From Eisenbergiella intestinigallinarum (lineage in GTDB: Bacteria; Bacillota; Clostridia; Lachnospirales; Lachnospiraceae), in contig DWVS01000166.1 of assembly GCA_019120115.1 (NCBI GenBank), positions 1 to 5,593 on the forward strand: a stretch of 5,593 nucleotides of DNA, in the 5' to 3' direction. The notes beneath the pieces are model-generated. The model searched no databases. It was not told the origin of the DNA and saw nothing but the letters and a program-made list of their open reading frames with translations. Both the position numbers and the translations under genes were made by a program. Positions 5,462 through 5,593 of the stretch are shown here, piece by piece. Position 1 is the stretch's first letter. Each line of letters begins with the position of its first letter.

Positions 5462-5593
5462 TCAAAATTGAAGAACCTGACCGTCTGCATCCAACACAAC
5501 TCTCCTTCCGATCGGAAGTATTGCATGTTTTTCACCGTGGCCAAACTCATCACAGTATACTACCGGAATGCCGTTCCTCTTTCCAAAACGCTC
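5462..5593 (-). CDS. S66-family LD-carboxypeptidase, C-terminal fragment (runs off the right edge)
   Basis: Only the last 43 residues plus the stop are visible. They contain G-I-P-V-V-Y-C-D-E-F-G-H-G, then H-A-I-L-P-I-G, and end V-L-D-A-D-G-Q-V-L-Q-F. This is the characteristic C-terminal end of peptidase family S66 (LdcA/MccF): a P-V-x-x-x-x-x-F-G-H segment carrying the His of the Ser-Glu-His catalytic triad, a P-I-G strand and a final beta strand ending in D-A-x-x-x. LdcA members remove the terminal D-Ala from murein tetrapeptides in the cytoplasm during wall recycling; MccF members cleave microcin C7-like toxins. The fragment cannot separate these. The Ser and Glu of the triad lie outside the window. 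The same-strand neighbour downstream is an exported envelope protein, but no terminator was found between them, so cotranscription remains open. Confidence 0.78.
   Translation of the reverse strand, partial: ERFGKRNGIPVVYCDEFGHGEKHAILPIGRRVVLDADGQVLQF

Noticed and set aside
5344..5553. Minus-strand open frame of 69 codons near the right end
   Set aside because: It overlaps the S66 C-terminal fragment in another frame, and that fragment has clear family motifs. No ribosome binding site was seen.

Overview
The window looks like chromosome of an anaerobic Firmicute of class Clostridia, most likely a butyrate-forming gut Lachnospiraceae or relative. This rests on a clostridial-type thiolase next to a crotonase start, purine-rich GGAGG-type ribosome binding sites, sigma-A-like promoters and the style of the large exported protein. 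No mobile element, CRISPR array, tRNA or rRNA was seen. Almost everything lies in four protein-coding blocks.

Left (1-1373, minus strand): the first 24 codons of an enoyl-CoA hydratase/crotonase gene lie 119 bp downstream of a complete acetyl-CoA C-acetyltransferase (thiolase). Together they form the entry to the acetyl-CoA-to-butyryl-CoA pathway. The thiolase has a strong promoter at about 1463-1491 and a probable Rex (redox-sensing repressor) operator just downstream of the expected transcription start. Two hairpins without a U-tract lie between thiolase and crotonase.

Centre (1374-2963): a 251-bp divergent intergenic region separates thiolase from a plus-strand gene for an Eis-like N-acetyltransferase (two GNAT folds plus an SCP2-like C-terminal domain, ending in Phe). 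A strong hairpin flanked by A- and T-runs follows it and can terminate transcription from both sides.

Right (2975-5593, minus strand): a large membrane-anchored protein of unknown function, about 760 residues after start correction. It has three N-terminal membrane segments, an extracytoplasmic beta-type region, a SurA/PrsA-like helical region without a visible rotamase domain, a conserved-looking Tyr-His-Asp-Ser-Asp-Met-Gly region, and a C-terminal LprI-like (DUF1311) domain. Upstream on the same strand is the C-terminal end of an S66-family LD-carboxypeptidase, cut by the window edge.

The left block is core fermentation. The right block is cell-envelope biology, and its large multidomain protein is the least explained item in the window. 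The evidence does not support calling a new defence or mobile system. All family calls come from reading motifs by eye; no database search was run.
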